Below are positions 50,865-63,034 of a DNA stretch of 64,000 nt, in pieces. Position numbers and translations under genes: made by a program. Source of the DNA: Wuchereria bancrofti (lineage: Eukaryota > Nematoda > Chromadorea > Rhabditida > Onchocercidae); NCBI GenBank assembly GCA_005281725.1, contig SSBO01000003.1, forward strand, positions 8,726,479 through 8,790,478. Direction: 5' to 3'. A model generated the notes under the pieces. The model saw only the letters and a program-made list of their open reading frames with translations, was not told the DNA's origin and made no database searches. Each line of letters starts with the position of its first letter. Positions within the stretch are counted from its first letter, which is position 1.

Positions 50865-53800
50865 GAACGATTTACACCTTTTACATTTTGTGTTAAACAT
50901 CGTATCACAACAATCAAAATGGTAATGGCATGAGCCATAAAAGTATGCAAGCGATAAAAGGACAAAAGAGCAAAGGACAAAGGACAAAGAAAAGATAGTA
51001 AAATACGAATTTGAATTTTTTAATAAGTAGTTAATAATGAAAATATTTTTGGGCGAAAAAAAAAAAGAAAGATAAATTGTGGTTGATAGTAATTTTTCAC
51101 TTCCTAATAGAAATTTGTCATTGTAAAATAACTGAGAATATTTTGCTTAAAAAAAAAAAGTCTTTTTTCAGAAATGTAAAAAATACAAAATTGAAATTGC
51201 TCAAAGTTTTATTTAAAACATTTTTTCTTTTTTGATTTTTTGGTGGATTAAAATTAAGTTGAAATATATGAAATTTTTGTTATAATATATGGTAAATTTT
51301 AAATTTTGAAACAAAAATTTCAGTTAAAAATGATGAAAAATATTAATTACAATTGTTTCTATTATTTATAAGTAAACTTACATACAATTTTATATCTCAA
51401 ATAGTATATTTTGAAACACTGAGATAATTCCTTGATAAGATAAATACCTATTTTGGCAATTTGTAAAAATATATTTTTTTTTTTTTTGTTATTTCATTAT
51501 AACTAGGAAGTTGAGAAATTTAATTCTGAAATGGTTTTCCTATTTAAACAATTAAATTTAATTGCAATTAAATAAAATTTAATCATTATTTGACAAATAA
51601 AATATAAAATTAAATTGATAAATTAAAAGGATAATTGAAAATTGAAAGAAACTGTTCCATCGTTGATATTTAATAGAGAATTTAATATAGTTTCGTCGAT
51701 GATTTAAACAACTGCGACAATCGAACTGTCAATTTATCCTTGCCATCGGTTTAAAACTAAACTATGATTTATAAATTGGACGACCCATTTTATCAAATCA
51801 TTCATTCAATGCTACCAATCATTTTATCATTTTCAATTAATAATAATAATTTATTTATTAGAAGAAATTCATTCTTACTTTTCTTTTTATTCTTAAAAAT
51901 CATATAAGTAATATATTTAATTAAATAGCAGAGAAGATAGAAAAATTACGAAATAATAAGAAAAATAAGGAAAATTGTGGAAAAAGGATTTAAAGAAAAA
52001 AAAAAAAGAAACAATTAATTAAAACTAATAGAATTATTTGCCTTTTACAGAAGATAACATTTGAGTAAACAAAAAAAATTTACAATATGTGAAATATTTT
52101 CAAATTTTGTGAAACATTTCGAAAAATGAGAAAAATTTGAAAAATTAGTTATTAAGTAAATGCTAGGCTCATTCGTATCATTGGCAACCACTAATATTAT
52201 CACAAATAAAATTAGCCTTAAAAATATAATTATGCTAGTAAAATAATATAAAAATTTTAGACTCAAACATTTGTTGCTTAACTTTTCCTCCTTTTTTTTG
52301 GAATATTTTCAAATATCATCGAAAATTCTAAATTTTAAATTATAAGATGAAAGTTTTCGGTTTTTTTTCTTCCATTAAATATAACTGTAAAGTTATTTCT
52401 TTTAATTTTATTCACAATATCAAAACTTAAGATTTTTTTAATTGAGATTGAAAATCTTTCTTTTTTGTTCTTCGCATTTATACTTTTTTTTTAAAAAAAA
52501 GTTTTTAATTATTGATTATAATAACATAAATGCAAGATTTAATTTTTAGTTACATATAAAATTTTAGGAATTTAACAATAAATTAAATTATATTTTGTCT
52601 TGTTGATAAATTTTTTTTCCAAAATAAATAAAAAGAAAATATATAACAGTATAAATAACAATATGGTCAGTTCACCTAAACAAATCCTTTAAATTATTTC
52701 ATTCAATCTTTTTAGGATATCTCATCTTTATTAAATTATATTTTGTAAAAATGATTATTAATTATTCAATTTTGATATTTACTACAAAGTAAAAAAAAAA
52801 AAATTATATATGTTTTTTATAAAAGAAAGTATGAAATTAAAATTGATACTGTCCATTGTCCATATACCGTAGTATGATGAATTAAGTAAAAAAAAAACCT
52901 ACTTATATCGATTTATGATAGAATTTAATTTAACTTGAAAAAATTTCAACTTATTTTAGTTTTATATCAATACAGTTATAAATTTACAAAAAAAAATTTT
53001 TTTTTGCATACAATAACAAATTTTATAAGCTAAAATTAAAAGTTAAAAAATTAATTACTCTTAACAAACTAAACAAAATCATTGAATTTAGAAACAAATT
53101 AATTTATAGTAAATATCAAAATTCAATATATTCAGTATATGTAGATAAAATTTAGTATGCGTAAAATTCAGTAAATAAAAATTCAACGTATGCTATCCAT
53201 GTTACTATGCATAATTTATTTGCGCAGGTAGTAATTAATTAGTAAAAAAAAATTTGTTTGAAAAAGTTATAAATGTAAAAACACATAATCTTTTCCGCTT
53301 GTTCCATTCACTTTATAGCAATAATTTCTCTTTTTTTTTTCAATTTTTTTTTAGAAATTTTTTTTAGAATAAAATAATTGTAAACAAGTTAATTTTCAAT
53401 TTATCTATGTTAATTAAATGAAATTATTTCTAACATTCCATTTTCGATCATTGAACGTAAACTTATCATTGTAATGATAATGAAATAATAACTTGTCAAC
53501 AATTAAAAATTTGATCAATTTATTGAAACTGAAATGTTATTATTCATTGTATAAATGAATTAAATAACCTTTGCACTTAATTTTGCTTTTTTTTTTTTTT
53601 GTTGTAATAAAAGGTTAAAACGAAATAGCACAATTTGATAGAGTATTTCCTATCGATTTAAAACATTAAATTATTGATAATTGGTAAAAAGTAAATTGAG
53701 CTTGTGTAAGAAACAGAAAAAGACAACGAATTTACGAATTAACCAAATACTGTGACATGTCACTTTAGTTATGATTGCTCATATGTCAAAGGTTAATTAA

Positions 53801-54651
53801 ATTAGGTACATCTCATCAATAATGTATTACAGTATTAATTTATTAATCTATTAGTTATTATTATTATTGAAATATTAACGTAATTTATATGTGCGAATAA
53901 ATTAAAATTGTAAGATTATGATTGCTTGTCATAAATGTAATTTTCCATAAATTTAAAAGTGTTAAATTTGCTTTTGCTTCTTTCTAAATTGGCTCAAATT
54001 AAAGTTCTTTTTTTCTTTTTCTTCTTCATTTTTTTCAATTAAAAACTTTACTACACTTAGATTACTATTTTGCATTAGAATGATAATTTTTTTTTTTTTT
54101 TTGATGATCATTTTAACATTTTAATTGGCAAAAAATTCATTTAACCATTACTATAACTTATTTGCACAATAAAAAACAAATAAGCAATAACTGTACAATT
54201 AATACGACTAAAATACTAAAATAACAACCTATCTCTGAGATTAATGATAATAATCCAAAAATTTATTCTTTTTTTATTTTTCACATGTTTAAATTTCTAT
54301 TGGCAACATCACGTGAAATAAAAATTACGTAAAATAAGCAATAGTTATTTGAAAAAAAATAAGCTTAATACTTTCTAATACTTTGATTGTAAAAAAAAAA
54401 AAAAAGTGGTTCAAGTTTTCGAAATTTCAATACGAGAAAATAAGGATTGTCTTAAATATTGCCGCTGTAAATTTATGTAATTTATAAATGAATACAATAT
54501 TGCATAAAAATTATATCATAAATTGTTTTATCAATAAAAAGAAAATTTACTGCACATTTACTGCTTCTCTGATTAGTTATCATTAAGCTTTTATGATAAA
54601 TATCTTCGCAGTTGTCACTAACCATTCACTCAAACAACATTGCACACAAAT
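50865..54651. other. AT-rich noncoding stretch, likely 5' intron of PTB-SH2 gene
   Basis: Nearly 3.8 kb of AT-rich sequence with homopolymers and no supported exon, RNA gene or repeat array. If the candidate first exon at 54759-54700 is real, this is intron; otherwise it is intergenic. Confidence 0.4.
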
Positions 54652-54699
54652 TTAATTGGGTTCCGGACGAAATTCAAATATTTCGCTATACGATATTAC

Positions 54700-54759
54700 A
54701 CCAAAATTCCCGTCATTTTCATCACCAATTTTACATTCTTTCAACACGATTCTCGACAT
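54700..54759 (-). CDS. Candidate first exon of PTB-SH2 gene
   Basis: An ATG at 54759 opens a 35-codon frame (MSRIVLKECKIGDENDGNFG...) in a locally GC-richer patch. A donor GGT|GTAATA at 54700 leaves phase 0, which is what the AGATTG start of exon 49830-49675 needs to stay open. The peptide is not recognised, and the intron would be 4.9 kb, so this is only a proposal. Confidence 0.3.
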
Positions 54760-55753
54760 AAATTAAAATTTATCAGTGTAAATAATTCTCCTCTTCGACT
54801 AATAACAATTTAAAATGTGCCGATTTCTGGAACCAATTGTAAATCATTTTTTTTTTCATTAATAGTTGAAACACTAACTTATTTAAACAGCAGGTGTGTG
54901 TGTGTGTGTGTGTGATACTACAAATCCCTCAATACAACTTCCCATTACACTTATCAGAGATCACAAAGAGCGGAAAAAAGCAAGAAATCGTTAATAAATC
55001 TATGCGAAAGGTGCAACATCCAATGTACCAGTAATAATATCACTATTACCTGTCGTTGAATATTACAAATTCCTGAAAGGCTATTGAATATTTGTGTAAT
55101 ATTAAATATTGCTCTGATTAATTTTAACAATCACTAAAAACATAATTGAAAAGTTTGCAAATCCACTTAAGTGCACTTACTATTATGATATTCCCACATC
55201 AGTGGATCAAAAAACTTTTGAATTGAGTTATACTATCATTGAAAGCATAGACTCTCTAATAGGAATGAAACATTTGATTGTTCACAGATTCAGCCAAGAG
55301 TTAGTTGTAAACAGACAATCAGCAAAAATAATGCGCTGATATCCGATATTTTGTGTTCGACAAACGCTATAGCAGCAGATTTAACAATGAACACTATGTA
55401 ATAATTTATGGTGGAAACAATCCTTTGTATTTGCAAATTCAAAACCTTTCTAATATTGTTACACAAATTCTATAGAAAAGAACAAGATGAATCACTGATT
55501 CAGCATTATCTTTTATTATCATATGCGAACTTCTTTTATTAATTAGTTGTTTAGTTTATTACTATACTACATTAAATATCCCGCTGTCCAATCAAATTTC
55601 AAACAATTAGTAGAAATAAAAAGAAAAGAAAAAATATATATAAATATATACAAGCCAAATAACAATTAAAACTTTGTAGTACAAATTGTGTATTAGTGTT
55701 TATGAGCATTACGCTATGAGGTAGGAAAATTAAGGCTTTGGTCATACATTTTT
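54760..55753. other. Intergenic region PTB-SH2 - GSKIP gene
   Basis: About 1 kb, somewhat less AT-rich than the flanking intron and containing the GT microsatellite. It should include the promoter of the PTB-SH2 gene and the 3' UTR of the GSKIP gene, both on the minus strand. No coding exon is supported. Confidence 0.45.
54896..54914. repeat. (GT)n microsatellite
   Basis: A run of about nine GT dinucleotides. Confidence 0.85.
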
Positions 55754-57063
55754 TCAAGTACCTTTGAAACCCGCAACACCATTGCTTAAAGCAGTGAGCT
55801 TGTTGCTGAGCTTATTAGCAAATTGATTTCGGAATTCCGGTGATATTACATTTAGCAGTTGATAAATCGTCTCAAAATAACGGGTATGCAAATCGAGCTG
55901 TCGATAATCGCCATTCATACTATCGTGACGATCTGATGCAATACGCCATCCACGTTGCGTCAATTCAATACAGTACATACGATCTGATAACACCAAAATA
56001 ATAACCGATTAAAGTAAAGTCAAATTAGCTAAACTCCAAAATTTCTTGCAAATTGTGAAAAAATGAATTACTATATAAATTTCCTCCAAAGTTTTACAAA
56101 CGATAGATAACACGCTACTGCTCCTTCATTTCTTCCATATCCTACTCAACTTCAGAGGAACCCTGGACCTGTAGATATTGATTCGAGGAATAACGCAAAC
56201 AAACAAGCTAAATGTGCAAATCATAATTAAGTTACGAAAATAAGTAGTTTGAGATACAGAAACTGAATGGAGTTGTGCTCATTACTTAACAGAAACTCGG
56301 AACATGTCATGAATGTGATGCGACAACACCCGCAAGACTTTTCTAATTGTATAAATCAACCTGATGAATAACGAATTGAAGAAATAAGTACACTATTTTA
56401 ACGAGAAATCAATGAAAGAACAGAAATACCTTCCAGCGTGATCAGATTTATGAAAATCAAGTCAGCAGTTCGCGGTAATGATTCTGGCAATGATATCATT
56501 CGTACAGCAAAGCCAATTTCACGAATAGCTGCAAGAGCCTCTTTTTCCAAAATCGAATCACCCAAGCCAAAATCTGCACACTGTTCGACAATATCACTGT
56601 AAATGCAATTTCTATAGTTTACAAATGACTAATCACTTCTAACACAATTTTTTTCTTTTGCTTGGTATAAGTACTTCAAAGCAGGCGCAAATTTAATACG
56701 ATCGAACGGTAGTAATAAATAGTGCACTGAGAACACTATAGTACCCAAATAACTAGCGGGATGCATATCTTCTTGAATAAAATCAAACAAATCCAAATAT
56801 CGCTAAACCCAACTAGCAATTAATTAAATGCAATAAAATTACGGCTAAAATTTCCCTTTTTACGAAGTCCACCACATTCCTTTCCGTACAAATACTCTTA
56901 AGTATAGTTGTACTGAACTTACACTATAGCACCTAATTTCATCAAATTCATACTTCAATATATCCGTAATTTGTTCCGATGATAATGCTGGTAGTTGCAT
57001 TTTTCTGTTATTACTGCTCTCTTCCGAACTGAATTCTAATTGAGGCCTACTGGGGCCATCCAT
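55754..57063 (-). CDS. GSKIP: GSKIP-domain protein (GSK3B-interacting protein homologue)
   Basis: Four exons in transcription order: 57063-56923, 56802-56675, 56596-56430, 55983-55754; about 221 codons. The C-terminal half is the GSKIP domain: LEKEALAAIREIGFAVRMIS, then LPRTADLIFINLITLEDRMY, CIELTQRGW, and RYFETIYQLLNVISPEFRNQFANKL. Each segment aligns with human GSKIP (EAEAVVNDVLFAV.., [30 protein letters not shown]). Human GSKIP (139 aa) binds GSK3-beta and the PKA regulatory subunit. Here the N-terminus is longer, and exon 2 adds a 42-residue hydrophobic stretch. The reading frame requires exon 2, since phase 0 in and phase 2 out fit its neighbours exactly. A CTTTCAG acceptor (AG at 57103-57102) lies 38 nt before the chosen ATG; it may be a spliced-leader site or join an unseen upstream exon. 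Confidence 0.85.
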
Positions 57064-58265
57064 TTGCTCACTACTGTCTGTTAACAAACATCGATTTGGC
57101 ACTGAAAGCAGCAGATTAATTTCGATAATTACATTAGGAAAACCAAAGAATTTTATTACGAAAAATGAAAAATTATATTCAAGAAATTAAAATAATTATA
57201 TTGCAATATTGAGTAATTATATACAAAAAATGAAAGAAATAGATCCGGAAAATTACATAGAACAGAACAAGAAACAATAAAGCAATTATGCCAATAAATT
57301 TCACAAGGAAAAAAAAACACAAAATGTGAATGCAGTAGGATATTAAAATGATTATAGAATTGTGATATATAAGCATCTTCTTTAGCAATTTATTGCCAAC
57401 AAAATGATTACTGGATCTGACTAGAGAGTACAGCTGGCCTGGAAAGAAAGTACAATTGGCCTGAAGAGAAAGAGTTATTGGCCTGAATAGAAAGAGCCAA
57501 CAAAATATACCCTCTATTCAGATTCAATAAAGCTAAGAAATAGCAGTAATTGTAGAAGTGAAAGATATATACGCATGAAACGAATATTCTATATTTTCAT
57601 CACAATCCAATCATTACAACCGCTGTAAACATTACAACCCGAAAATAGTTTAACCCGTGAATTTACCCGCAAACAGACAAACAACAATATCAGGTTAACA
57701 TCGCTACATTCGTGACGTCTGGATTCTCTCATAATCTCACATTATTTTTCAACCTTTTTACAATTGAGTTTCTTGCTGGCAAAGTGTTCGGGTACGTGAT
57801 TGCTAATAATGGGTACTTGGGATAGTTGCATAATACCATTATTACCCTATTCACGTGATATCACTCGTTTTACGTGGTACCGTTTTATCGTGCGTGAAGT
57901 TTTGTATTCTTTTTCAAAGTTGGTCGACGTTTATGAAAGAAGAAAATATTTTTATTTCCTCAAATAGTGCAGAAATTTTTATAGCAGAATTTTTATGACA
58001 GAAATTTTATAACACAAAAAAAAGAAAAATGTGTAAGGTGTACTTTGATAGTTAAATTATCAAAAATGGTGTACTCATGACTTTTTGGAAAGGATTAGAA
58101 AAGGTACATTAAATTTGGCATATTTAAAATCTAAGTAATTCAATCTTTTATCAGAATGTTTTAGAATATTGTGAAATGCACTTCTTAAGCCAAATAAAAA
58201 TTAAAATTTGAATATGTTTTTAGAGTTGTTCATTCCTATATCACTGGTTTATTGGCCGGTTTTGG
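57064..58265. promoter_or_regulatory. Divergent promoter region GSKIP / PRPF38A
   Basis: About 1.2 kb between divergent starts. It includes a three-copy repeat (57432-57498) and, at 57790-57900, a GC-richer patch with repeated ACGTG words (TACGTGATTG, TTCACGTGATA, TTACGTGGTACC). These ACGTG elements resemble those in the MRPL28/TMEM67 spacer. A GTTTTTAG acceptor ends at 58223, 43 nt before the PRPF38A ATG. Confidence 0.4.
57432..57498. repeat. ~23-bp tandem repeat, three copies
   Basis: The word TTGGCCTGAA(G/T)AGAAAGAG recurs three times at about 23-bp spacing, the first copy diverged (CTGGCCTGGAAAGAAAG). Confidence 0.85.
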
Positions 58266-60536
58266 ATGGCAAATCGAACAGTGAAAGATGCTGTCACTGT
58301 AAAAGGGACAAATCCACAATATTTAGTGGAAAAAATTATTCGCACACGAATTTATGATTCGAAATATTGGAAGGAAGAATGTTTTGCATTAACTGGTAAG
58401 TAACAAAAAAGGAAAATTTTAGGGATTAGAAAAAATGCCTCCATAATTTTAGAACTGTTCATTCTACTAATATCCAATTATTTATAGAACTTTAAATAGC
58501 AGTGAATTTTGAAGTCCTTTCTGCTTAATATCAATTCATGTAATTTATTTTGAAGCACCTATCCTTGTATCATTTTTTTAGGCACTTTTCATTTCTTGTA
58601 GCTAAACTTACATGCAAAAAATTCTCCTTTATATATACAACTTGGATGTTTGATATGCGATGAATGCAAACAATTTTACTGAGTCTTAAATGACTTAATT
58701 TATGGTCAGATTTTCGGAATTCCTCTACTACATCATGATTATGGTGTATTTACAGCAGAACTTCTGGTAGACAAAGGAATGGAACTACGATATATTGGCG
58801 GAATCTATGCAGGAAACGTGAAACCAACACCTTTTTTATGCCTGTGCTTGAAAATGCTACAAATTCAACCAGAGAAAGATATTGCCGTTGAGTTCATTCG
58901 GCAAGAAGAATACAAGTATGTTCCTGAGTCTTGAATGACTTAATTTAAGGACAAATTTTCGGAATTTCTCTATTACATTACTTTATTTCAGATATATTCG
59001 CGCACTGGGAGCGATGTATATTCGACTTACGTTCACTTCTATTGAAGTTTACAAATATTTGGAACCCTTGTATAACGACTACCGGAAATTGCGAATAATG
59101 AACAATGAAGGAAGTAAGCTAAAAACTGAAACAGTTCTCATTATGACTAATCTACCTAAATAAAATTTTAAATTCAAATATTTTTTTTTCTTTTTTTTTT
59201 TTGTAGGATTTGAAATTGTTCATATGGATGAATTTATTGACAATTTATTACGTGATGAACGATACTGTGATATTCATTTACCGAGAATACAGGTATTCTA
59301 ATCTTCTTGCTTTTTTTGTATGATTTCTGCATAATTTATTTCTCTACCATGTTGCCAACGGTAGAGTAATCTTCATATAGTAGAGCAGTAAAACGTATTG
59401 TGCTAATTACACAAAACTTTTGACTTGAGTTGGAAGTTCGAAAAAATTGGTTAAGGGTGATCCTGTTTAGATTGCAACATTTGTTTTCAATTTTGATGTT
59501 TGAGGGGCATATTTTAACTGCTAGGATGTTAGATATTTTTCTTTTTTGCATTAATTGTAAGGATTAATTGAATATGAAATATGTTCTAAGGTCTCATGAA
59601 TTACAGAAACGAATTACTTTGGAGGAAGTTGGAGAGTTACAGCCATACGTTAGTGCACTCGATGAAGATCTCGATAAGTTATCATCATCAGATTCCGAAG
59701 ACGATGACGATAGAATTCGCAAAAGAAAAGAACGTTCAAAGGCAGGCATATATATGATTATGTTTTAGGGCCTATCATCATAAGATGTTTGTTGATTAAT
59801 TTTAGGTAAATTATGTGCTTTGTTTCTGGTGTAAAATGAGGATGGATAATTCAAATTTTTTCTTATTACACAGTTATTCCTTCAAAAAGTTTTACAACGT
59901 TTTTAAGTATGATATTTAGCAAAATATTGTTGTTATATAAAAGATGAAGGTAAGTCAAATAATACTGCTTTTTGTTCTTGTAGGGTGTGCCTCGCCGGCG
60001 CAGTTATTCAAGAGAGCGTGAACGGGAACGTGATATGGATCGAGGTAGAGATAGGGACAGAGAAAGGGAACGAGAACGAGAGAGGGAACGTGACAATGAT
60101 CGTGACAAAGATAGGAACAGAGATCGCGATCGACGTCATCGCACACCGGAGTATCGTGATCGAGGTATTATAGTTTCAGCAAATTAAGTTGAGCATTTAT
60201 TTTTAATTAAATTTTGTTGGATAATCATGTAAAAGTTGCAATTGATATTAGCTCATTTTTTAGCTTTACTTGCTAATATGTGATGAGGATAGTATTAAAA
60301 CTCTCTTTTATCACTATATCGTAGAATAAATTTGAGAGAGCTGGAATAGGCTTTTTTTTTAAACAAAAAAGTAAGACATTCAATAAAAGAGCCATAACTG
60401 TCGGACTGAATAGCATGTTTTACAGAGAATTATTTCAAATTACCATTATCTTTCTCACTGTTTTTATTTAAATCAGTTAGTTGTAGAACGAAATAGTCGA
60501 AAAGACAAGGAACGCGATAAGGATCGAGAGCGGTGA
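58266..60536 (+). CDS. PRPF38A: Pre-mRNA splicing factor PRPF38A
   Basis: Seven exons: 58266-58395, 58756-58915, 58992-59113, 59207-59292, 59607-59741, 59984-60164, 60487-60536; 287 codons. Residues 1-180 form the PRP38 domain and match human PRPF38A closely: MANRTVKDAVTVKGTNPQYL, VEKIIRTRIYDSKYWKEECF, GMELRYIGGIYAGNVKPTPF, LKMLQIQPEKDI, KYLEPLYNDYRKL, HMDEFIDNLL, DIHLPRIQKR. An acidic SSSDSEDDDD patch follows, then a C-terminal tail of RE/RD dipeptides in place of the longer RS tail of vertebrates. The protein is a tri-snRNP component needed for spliceosome activation in the nucleus. Exon 5 ends AAAG|GCAGGC, so intron 5 appears to be GC-AG. Introns 1 and 2 share a similar segment of about 58 bp. 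Confidence 0.97.
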
Positions 60537-61142
60537 TGTGTGGACAGTGTTTAACTCGGAAGTATTGTTGATTCTGTTAACGTTATTTTTTGTATATTCA
60601 GGTGTGTTCTTTTTTCACTGTTTATTTTCGTTCAAATTGATCTATCATCTTTTATAGTCATTAAGTTGTTAAGTAATTCTTCCGAATCTCAACTCCATCG
60701 TCGTTATGACATAATGTTTTCTTCTTGATTATTTTGTTTACATTAAGTTCGATTGGAAATGGTAGTTAATGTTCACTATTTTTCGACATATAGATAATCC
60801 ATACTTGTGCAACCAAAGAAATACATGTATCAAATTTTAGTTTTATTTTAATAATCATTTTATTTCTCGATATGAAATTGAATTCAATCGATTGATTCTG
60901 TTTTATTTCGAGTTATTGCTGCATCCAATATAATAAATTCATTCAAAGTTAAATGCTCCTTAAATAGTGGACGAAGCAAATAAAGGCATGCCAAATAAAT
61001 ATTAGAAATTGCTTAAAACTTCATTTGAGTTGTTGGATCATTCTTAGCAGTATGTCTTTTTCCAGTAATTTCACTTTTGGTTTTTTAAAATGTTATGTAA
61101 TAATTAATGTTAAAGCGTTGCAAGGTCTCAAATTATTTTGTT
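60537..61142. other. Convergent intergenic / 3' UTR region
   Basis: About 600 bp between facing stop codons of PRPF38A and the MSP-domain gene, including AATAAATT-type sequences near 60930 suitable for polyadenylation. No coding signal seen. Confidence 0.5.
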
Positions 61143-63034
61143 TTAGCTTTTCTCTGGACATTGCGATATTAGAATATAAAATTTCATAGGAATTACTTTT
61201 TCTTCAGATGTTACTCCAGTTTCCTTGCAAATTTGCGAAAGATGTGGTGAAATTTTGAGATTATCAGGATCGTCCAATGCAGGAAATATAGCATCCCATG
61301 GTTCAGCTTGTTTATATCTGTAAACCTTATGATTAATGTCTTATTGTTTGTTTTTTAAAAGATGTGAAGGTTTGTTATTAAGATTATAGTGATGAATAAA
61401 ATTGAACCGAAAATATGAAAATGGTACGGTCGCAATGAAGAAAACCTGGGAGATTTGAAATAAAAATATTTGGAATTGAGAAGAACGTTGGTGCTTTTTA
61501 TGTATTCGAATAAATGAGCCTATGATTCAGAACCGTAAGTTAAAAATTGATGTTTTAGGTTGTCTTCCAAGTTATACCATAAGTGTTGGTAGCATGAGAA
61601 TCGTTTTCGTTTCTCAATTTGAAGAGCTAAATGATTGTAAATTGCTAATTAATCTAATTAAGTATGCAAACCTAACCTTCGTTTTATCAGGTGTATTCGA
61701 TGAAATTTCTAACTTATGCTTACTTGTGTATCATAATATCCTGCTTACCTAATTGAGTATATGATAGGTACGTATCCGAAGCTGAAAAACTGCTCTATTC
61801 GATATTGTAGTGATATTCGGGTTGTACGTCTGGAAAATACCTTTCTTCCGATAGTAATATTTAAATGAAATTTAAATGAAATAATAATTTAGCAATCAGA
61901 ACAAAATATTTCATAAATAATACGATCATATGATACAATTTTAACTAACTGACTTGTCTGTTTGTATCAGTTCCTCGATATATGGTAGTGCTTCAAGATC
62001 GAAACGATCACTTCGAGGTTGATTTTCAAGACGTTTTATCTTAAAAGAAATTTAACTTAAGTTATTTTTTCTTTTTTTCACTTTTCAAAGTAAAAAAAAA
62101 AGATGATAAAGTAATCAATGTAGTATGATTTGTATGGATACTTTGAGCATTAAAGTTTGTTTAGCATCAATAATACCGCCAGTTGGATTTACTCGAAAAT
62201 CAGATGGATGTGTCACTTTAACCTGAAATAAAGAATTTAGCAAACTATATTATAAGAAGTAAATAATTGCTAATATAAGCTAAATTATGCATAAACTTAT
62301 TGTAATTAAAGAAAAAGAGTAGTAAAATTTAAAGATAATAATCGATTCTATTATAAGCTATTACATCAATTCTTTTAAAATTTAAAATATTACATCAATT
62401 TCTTTTAATTACGATCTCGAAACAATAAAAATGTAAACAGTGATATATCAAAAATGTTACAAGAGATAAACAATTAGAATTTGAAAAATGTTCCGTAATG
62501 CAGAAAATTTAAATAATGGAGAAAATTTACTCGAAAAATAATTGGAAATAAATTTTCATTGGTAACTTTATGAAGATTTATCAATTCTTCAGTGCTGTCA
62601 ACATAAACAAAATCTGGTTCAATATGAAATTTCAATCTTTCCATTTTCCTCAAATATTATTATCATTTTTGAAATATTAGAAAGAGAGAGAGAGAGAGGG
62701 AATTATATACATAGAAGTGAATGAGGCAATGCTTAGATATACCATATTTGTAATTAAAATAATTTTTACTTAAAATGTTATATTTATTCAAGAAGTTGAA
62801 AAGATACAGGTAGAAAGTTGGTTAGAATTAGAATTAGATGAAGCATAAATTAAATAAATGAATTTGAAAAAAATTACTCAAATTTTAGTGACAAATTAAA
62901 TAAATTTTAAATCGCTATTTAGTTGAATTTTTATGAAATTATTAAATTTTATTTGTTAATACATACTTAATCAATTCTGCATGAGTTACAGCTATTTTCA
63001 CTGCATCACTAGCAGGTTCACTTGATTTCTCACC
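61143..63034 (-). CDS. MSP (major sperm protein)-domain protein, 5' end not seen
   Basis: Exons in transcription order: 63034-62967, 62648-62531, 62222-62142, 62039-61954, 61317-61143; 176 codons, phases consistent, stop at 61143. The MSP-like core runs LKFHIEPDFVYVDSTEELIN, LHKVTNENLFPIIFRVKVTH, PSDFRVNPTGGIIDAKQTLM; the pattern of N-x-x-x-F-(R/K)-V-K-x-T, then Y/F-R-V-x-P-x-x-G-x-I, is typical of MSP/VAP domains. The tail (RLENQPRSDRFDLEALPYIE, AEPWDAIFPALDDPDNLK) is not recognised. MSP domains in VAP proteins bind FFAT motifs on lipid-transfer proteins, and in nematodes some form sperm cytoskeleton; which role applies is unknown. The first exon seen starts in phase 0 without an ATG, so more exons should lie upstream. 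Alternatively translation begins at the ATG at 62644. Confidence 0.68.
62679..62698. repeat. (GA)n microsatellite
   Basis: AG dinucleotide run in the first visible intron of the MSP-domain gene. Confidence 0.85.

Noticed and set aside
50516..50987. ORFs running through the N gap
   Set aside because: Their reading frame depends on unknown bases and on A/T homopolymers.
57179..57388. Minus-strand 69-codon hydrophobic ORF in the GSKIP/PRPF38A spacer
   Set aside because: Phe/Ile/Leu-rich AT-driven frame with no ATG context, splice site or motif linking it to the GSKIP gene.
59955..60173. Alternative-frame and antisense ORFs over PRPF38A exon 6
   Set aside because: Shadows of the Arg/Glu/Asp-rich repeat; the frame continuous with the PRP38 domain is the real one.
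61522..61752. Plus-strand 76-codon ORF
   Set aside because: Lies in an intron of the MSP-domain gene on the opposite strand; no recognised motif, and no splice partner found.
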